Shown here: piece by piece, positions 60,658-64,000 of the stretch
Position numbering within the stretch: the first letter of the stretch is position 1
Layout of the letters: every line of letters begins with the position of its first letter
Assembly: GCF_001610895.1 (NCBI RefSeq)
Contig: NZ_CP011273.1
Location: 5,084,001-5,148,000, forward strand
Source of the DNA: Planctomyces sp. SH-PL62
Lineage (GTDB): Bacteria > Planctomycetota > Planctomycetia > Isosphaerales > Isosphaeraceae
Direction: 5' to 3'
DNA length: 64,000 nt
Program-made: the position numbers and the translations under genes
The notes under the pieces: model-generated
The model's database searches: none
The model's input: the letters and a program-made list of their open reading frames with translations, nothing else
What the model was told of the DNA's origin: nothing

Positions 60658-61398
60658 ATGGGTCTCTCTTCTCGTTTGATCGTGGCGGCGGGCCTGGGCG
60701 TCGTGGGCGCGGGCCTCCTGGTCGCGCCGATCCAGGGCCAGCAGGACGGCGCGGTCCGCAAGACCAACGGCGGCGCGTCGCAGTTCAAGGAAGGGACCCC
60801 GCCGGTCATCGGCACGATCGACCTGGACGGCGTCTTCAAGAATTACGAGAAGGTCAAGTACGCCAACGAGGAGTTCCAGGCGTCCTTGCTCGCCAAGCGG
60901 AACGAGCTGATGAAGCTCCAGCAGGAGATGGCGCAGGAGGCCGAGGTCCTGAACCGGTACGCCCCCGGCCAGGAAGAGTTCAAGAAGCAAGAGAACAAGC
61001 TCACCGAGCTGAAGGCGAAGATCGAGGCCGGCCGTGAGCAGGCCGAGCGCGAGTTCCAGTCGAAGGAAGCCGAGGCGATGGCCAGCCTCTACAACGAGGT
61101 GACCGAGGTCGCCAAGAAGATCGCCAAGGCCCGCAAGATGACCTACGTCATGAAGGTGACGAACCAGCAGCCGAGCGGGGCGAACCCGAACTCGGTGATG
61201 GCCGCCATGTCCAACCCGATGATCTACTTCGACTCGGCCAACGACATCACCCAGGACGTGGTCTACAACCTGAACGCGGTGTACAAGGCCGCCGGCGGCC
61301 CGACCGCCAAGGCCGCCCCGCCCGCCGCCGACGCCCCGGGCGCCGCCGCGACGACGCCCCCGGCCGCCGCCGCCGCCCCCAAGGCGATCGCTCGCTGA
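60658..61398 (+). CDS. OmpH/Skp-family periplasmic chaperone
   Basis: 246 aa. A signal peptide (MGLSSRLIVAAGLGVVGAGLLVAPIQG) is followed by the OmpH core: PPVIGTIDLDGVFKNYEKVKYANEEFQA, then a long charged coiled coil (about 75-140, KLQQEMAQEAEVLNRY, QENKLTELKAKIEAGREQAE) and the hydrophobic strand YVMKVTNQQ. The tail is Ala/Pro-rich and low complexity. Skp holds outer-membrane proteins in the periplasm. ATG 60658 has AAGGAG 8 bases upstream. Its place before lpxC-fabZ and lpxA matches the skp-lpx order of Gram-negative bacteria. Confidence 0.92.
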   Translation: MGLSSRLIVAAGLGVVGAGLLVAPIQGQQDGAVRKTNGGASQFKEGTPPVIGTIDLDGVFKNYEKVKYANEEFQASLLAKRNELMKLQQEMAQEAEVLNRYAPGQEEFKKQENKLTELKAKIEAGREQAEREFQSKEAEAMASLYNEVTEVAKKIAKARKMTYVMKVTNQQPSGANPNSVMAAMSNPMIYFDSANDITQDVVYNLNAVYKAAGGPTAKAAPPAADAPGAAATTPPAAAAAPKAIAR

Positions 61399-61606
61399 TT
61401 GGAGCCCCGGGGCGAGCCCGCTCGATCGGCGGCCCGCCCCGCCTCCGCCGCCGACCTCCCCCGGCTCCCGACGCCGGGGGCCGTCCCGATCATGGACCGA
61501 TCGGGACGGCGCGAAGCAGCCCGGCCGTCGACACGTCGAGCCGCGCATTGGACGCCCCCCCGGCCGCAAGATCGTCGCCGCGCCGGGCGAAAGGACCAGG
61601 GAAGGT

Positions 61607-62956
61607 ATGCTCATCGCCAAGCGTCCCCAACGGACCCTCGCCCGCGAGGCCGTCCTGAGCGGCGTCGGCTTCTTTCACGGGGCCGACGTGAACCTGCGGT
61701 TCCTGCCGGCCGAACCCGACTCCGGGATCCGGTTCGTCCGCACCGATCTCCCCGGCCGCCCGGGGGTGGCCGCCCGGATCGACCAGGTCGTCCCGACCCA
61801 GCGGCGCACCGCCGTCCAGGACGGCGCCGCCAAGGTCGAGATGATCGAGCACGTCATGGCCGCCTTCGCGGGCATGCAGGTCGACAACTGCACGATCGAG
61901 ATCGACGCCCCCGAACTCCCGGGCCTCGACGGATCGAGCCGAGGCTACGTCGAGATGATCGACGAGGCCGGCGTCGTCGAGCAGGCCCGCCCCCGGCAGG
62001 CCCTGTCGCTGGAGCGGTCGGTCGTCGTCCGCGAGGGGGACGCCGTCCTCGCGGCGCATCCCAACTCGGCCGAGGGCTTGACGCTCTCGTATCACCTCGA
62101 CTACGGCCAGGCGTCCCCGATCGGCAACCAGAGCGTCCTGCTGGCGGTGGCCCCCGACATCTTCCGCCGGGAAATCTCCCCCTGCCGCACCTTCCTCCTG
62201 GAGCAGGAGGCCAAGGCGCTTCGAGCGGCCGGAATCGGGCTCCGAGCCAGTGAGGCCGACGTCCTGCTGTTCGGCCCCGACGGGGTCGTCGGGAACGCCC
62301 TGCGGTTCCCCGACGAGTGCGCGCGGCACAAGGTCCTCGACATGGTGGGCGACCTCGCCCTCCTGGGTATGGACCTGCACGCCTTCGTCGTCGCCCACCG
62401 CTCCGGGCACCACACCAACGCCCTGCTCGTCCGCAAGCTGATCCAGTCGATCGAGAAGGATCGCGAGAAGGACGCCCGGCCCCGGACCAGTCCCCTCCCC
62501 ATCCGCGACGACGGCACGATCGACATCCAGGGCATCCTGGAGATCCTCCCGCACCGTTACCCGATGCTCCTGCTGGACCGCGTCGTCGAGCTGGAGCCCG
62601 GCCGCCGGGTGGTGGGGATCAAGAATGTCTGCGCCAACGAGCCCTTCTTTCAAGGTCACTGGCCCGGCCGGCCGATCATGCCGGGTGTGCTCATCCTCGA
62701 AGCGATGGCCCAGGCCGCCGGCGTCTTGATCGCCTCGACCGTGTGCCGACTGGGGAGGGCCGCGGTGATCGCCTCGGTCGACGGCGTGAAGCTGCGACGC
62801 CAGGTGATCCCCGGCGATCAGCTCCGTCTGGAGGTGGAAGCGGTGAAGATCAAGTCGGCCTACGCCAGCGTCCGAAGCGTCGCCCGGGTCGGCGACGCCG
62901 TGGCCGCCGAGGCGAGGATCCGTTTCGTGTTGATCGACGCCCCCCCGACCGCCTGA
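61607..62956 (+). CDS. lpxC-fabZ: Bifunctional UDP-3-O-acyl-GlcNAc deacetylase / 3-hydroxyacyl-ACP dehydratase
   Basis: 449 aa. Residues about 1-290 are LpxC: REAVLSGVGFFHGADVNLRF, zinc ligand His in VEMIEHVMAAFAG, APELPGLDGSSRGYVEMI, and the second ligand set HKVLDMVGDLALLGM with the catalytic-loop His in RSGHHTN. Residues about 305-445 are FabZ: ILEILPHRYPMLLLDRVVEL, the catalytic His and Glu in FQGHWPGRPIMPGVLILEAMAQ. The fusion makes the committed lipid A step and the hydroxyacyl-ACP dehydration that competes for the same precursor. The fusion is known from several phyla. GGGAAGGT precedes ATG 61607. lpxA follows. Confidence 0.96.
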   Translation: MLIAKRPQRTLAREAVLSGVGFFHGADVNLRFLPAEPDSGIRFVRTDLPGRPGVAARIDQVVPTQRRTAVQDGAAKVEMIEHVMAAFAGMQVDNCTIEIDAPELPGLDGSSRGYVEMIDEAGVVEQARPRQALSLERSVVVREGDAVLAAHPNSAEGLTLSYHLDYGQASPIGNQSVLLAVAPDIFRREISPCRTFLLEQEAKALRAAGIGLRASEADVLLFGPDGVVGNALRFPDECARHKVLDMVGDLALLGMDLHAFVVAHRSGHHTNALLVRKLIQSIEKDREKDARPRTSPLPIRDDGTIDIQGILEILPHRYPMLLLDRVVELEPGRRVVGIKNVCANEPFFQGHWPGRPIMPGVLILEAMAQAAGVLIASTVCRLGRAAVIASVDGVKLRRQVIPGDQLRLEVEAVKIKSAYASVRSVARVGDAVAAEARIRFVLIDAPPTA

Positions 62957-63031
62957 GCCGGCGGGGCGGCCTCCTTTCGGAACAGCCAAGTATCTTCCAA
63001 TCCCGCTGACCGGCTGTAGGAACCCACACTC

Positions 63032-63847
63032 ATGGCCACCATGATCGCTGACACCGCGTGCATCGACCCCCGCGCCGAGATCGCGGACGGGGTGGAGATC
63101 GGCCCGTACTGCGTGATCGGCCCCGACGCCCGGATCGGTGAAGGCACCCGGCTGATCGCGCACGTCTGCATCCTGGGGCACACGACGGTCGGCGACCACA
63201 ACGTCGTCCACCCCAACACCGTGCTCGGCGGCGACCCCCAGGACTTCACCTACAAGGGCGAGCCCACCCGGCTGGAGATCGGCGACCACAACACCTTCCG
63301 CGAAGGGGTCACCATCCACCGCGGGAGCTGCAAGGAAGAGGGCGTCACCCGGATCGGCTCGCACAACTACTTCATGGCCAACGTCCACGTCGGCCACGAC
63401 TGCATCCTCGGCGACCGGATCCTGATCGCCAACAACACGATGCTCGCCGGCCACATCCACATGCAGTCGCACGCCACGGTCTCCGCCGGCTGCGGGCTGC
63501 ACCAGTTCGTCACGGTCGGCCAGTACAGCTACATCGGCGCCCTGACCCGGGCCTACCACGACGTGCCCCCCTACATGCTCGTCGAGGGGAACCCGTCGAA
63601 GGTCCGCTGCATCAACATCGTCGGCCTGAAGCGGCACGGGATCTCCCCCGAGGCCGTCACGGCCCTGCACGAGGCCCATCGCCTGATCTACCGCGCCCGG
63701 ATGATCGCCAAGCAGGCCCATGAGGTCCTCGAAGCCCACGGCCAGGTCTGCGCCGAGGTCCGCGGCCTCCTCGACTTCATCGAGGCCCAGCAGCAGGGCC
63801 GACACGGCCGGGGCCGCGATCGCGCCCGGCTCTCCGCCTCGGCCTGA
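63032..63847 (+). CDS. lpxA: UDP-N-acetylglucosamine O-acyltransferase
   Basis: 271 aa, close to the usual 262. Left-handed beta-helix hexapeptide repeats run from residue 8 to about 190 (IDPRAEIADGVEIGPYCVIGPDARIGEGTRLIAHV). The catalytic His lies in GCGLHQFVTVGQYSYIG region conserved in LpxA, preceded by the VGHDCILGDR segment. The C-terminal helices begin LKRHGISPEAVTALHEAHRLIYR. It adds 3-hydroxyacyl to UDP-GlcNAc as the first step of lipid A synthesis. It stands 75 bp after lpxC-fabZ. The next gene may supply a modified sugar substrate. Confidence 0.96.
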   Translation: MATMIADTACIDPRAEIADGVEIGPYCVIGPDARIGEGTRLIAHVCILGHTTVGDHNVVHPNTVLGGDPQDFTYKGEPTRLEIGDHNTFREGVTIHRGSCKEEGVTRIGSHNYFMANVHVGHDCILGDRILIANNTMLAGHIHMQSHATVSAGCGLHQFVTVGQYSYIGALTRAYHDVPPYMLVEGNPSKVRCINIVGLKRHGISPEAVTALHEAHRLIYRARMIAKQAHEVLEAHGQVCAEVRGLLDFIEAQQQGRHGRGRDRARLSASA

Positions 63848-63896
63848 ACGCCCGGGCAATGGAATGCCACGCCTTGAGACACGGAGTGTCCGTCCG

Positions 63897-64000
63897 ATGA
63901 AACCGCTGCGAGTCGCCGTCGTCGGCGTCGGCCACCTGGGCCGACATCACGCCCGGATCCTGGGCTCTCTCCCCGGGGTCGAACTGGTCGCCGTCGCGGA
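63897..64000 (+). CDS. Gfo/Idh/MocA-family oxidoreductase, 3' truncated by window edge
   Basis: Only the first 34 codons are in the window: MKPLRVAVVGVGHLGRHHAR, then ILGSLPGVELVAVA. This is the NAD(P)-binding Rossmann start of the Gfo/Idh/MocA family. In several bacteria with lpx operons a protein of this family (GnnA) oxidises the 3-position of UDP-GlcNAc on the way to the 2,3-diamino sugar of lipid A, and lpxA neighbours it. The same role is plausible here but rests on context only. Confidence 0.75.
   Translation, partial: MKPLRVAVVGVGHLGRHHARILGSLPGVELVAVA

Overview
The window is very GC-rich DNA, almost fully coding on both strands, and reads as a planctomycete chromosome, most likely family Isosphaeraceae (Paludisphaera, Singulisphaera, Tautonia and relatives). 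The pointers are a PSCyt1/DUF1549/DUF1553 cytochrome next to a Tat-exported DUF1501 protein, a secreted CBM9-like protein and a DUF4091 glycosidase, several Tat- or Sec-exported sugar isomerase-like proteins, tetrahydromethanopterin C1 genes (fae, mtdB), and an LpxC-FabZ fusion followed by lpxA. The taxon is inferred from gene content only. I see no rRNA, tRNA, CRISPR array, prophage or IS transposase.

Layout. 1-5571: the 3' part of a beta-propeller/dihaem cytochrome gene, then a tight ethanolamine operon (eutB, an amino-acid permease, eutC). 5596-8918: a C1 locus with an ATP-grasp gene, a small Cys-rich secreted protein, and divergently fae-mtdB (formaldehyde oxidation through H4MPT). 8942-20715: a minus-strand block with an SMP-30 lactonase-like protein and, upstream, four genes that look like one unit: a 1063-aa c-type cytochrome, a 1590-aa GMC oxidoreductase-patatin fusion, a DUF4331 protein, and a possible catalase-like haem protein. 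This unit is the best candidate for an undescribed system, perhaps lipid release coupled to oxidation. 21110-26582: two small genes (an unknown 97-aa protein, YqeY) and the PSCyt/DUF1501/CBM9 operon. 26593-30616: a BASS-type transporter facing a PepSY protein plus response regulator plus histidine kinase operon across an intergenic region with three evenly spaced ATAAG-CTTAT inverted repeats. 30642-33442: DEAD-box helicase and a Tat-exported TIM-barrel isomerase. 33711-38305: a nucleoside hydrolase plus ribose-type ABC importer operon. 38277-43516: MFS exporter, BNR/sialidase-like protein, DUF4091 glycosidase, second TIM-barrel protein. 43668-48914: Der GTPase, a small membrane protein, and a GH57 plus glycosyltransferase-DUF4912 pair.

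48915-49766 is the main non-coding island. It holds a 168-bp hairpin element with 21-bp perfect terminal inverted repeats and a degenerate 159-bp tandem repeat. 49767-64000 is housekeeping: a SurA/PpiD-like chaperone, topoisomerase I with a histone-H1-like tail, acpS, a UvrD/PcrA helicase, pdxJ, dapA, an ArsR regulator, an OmpH/Skp protein, lpxC-fabZ, lpxA and the start of a Gfo/Idh/MocA oxidoreductase (outer-membrane and lipid A synthesis).

Two adjacent genes, the helicase and pdxJ, both need a -1 frame change at a run of C or G to give complete proteins. These are either homopolymer sequence errors, decay, or programmed frameshifts. Function assignments rest on motif recognition by eye; no database search was run.
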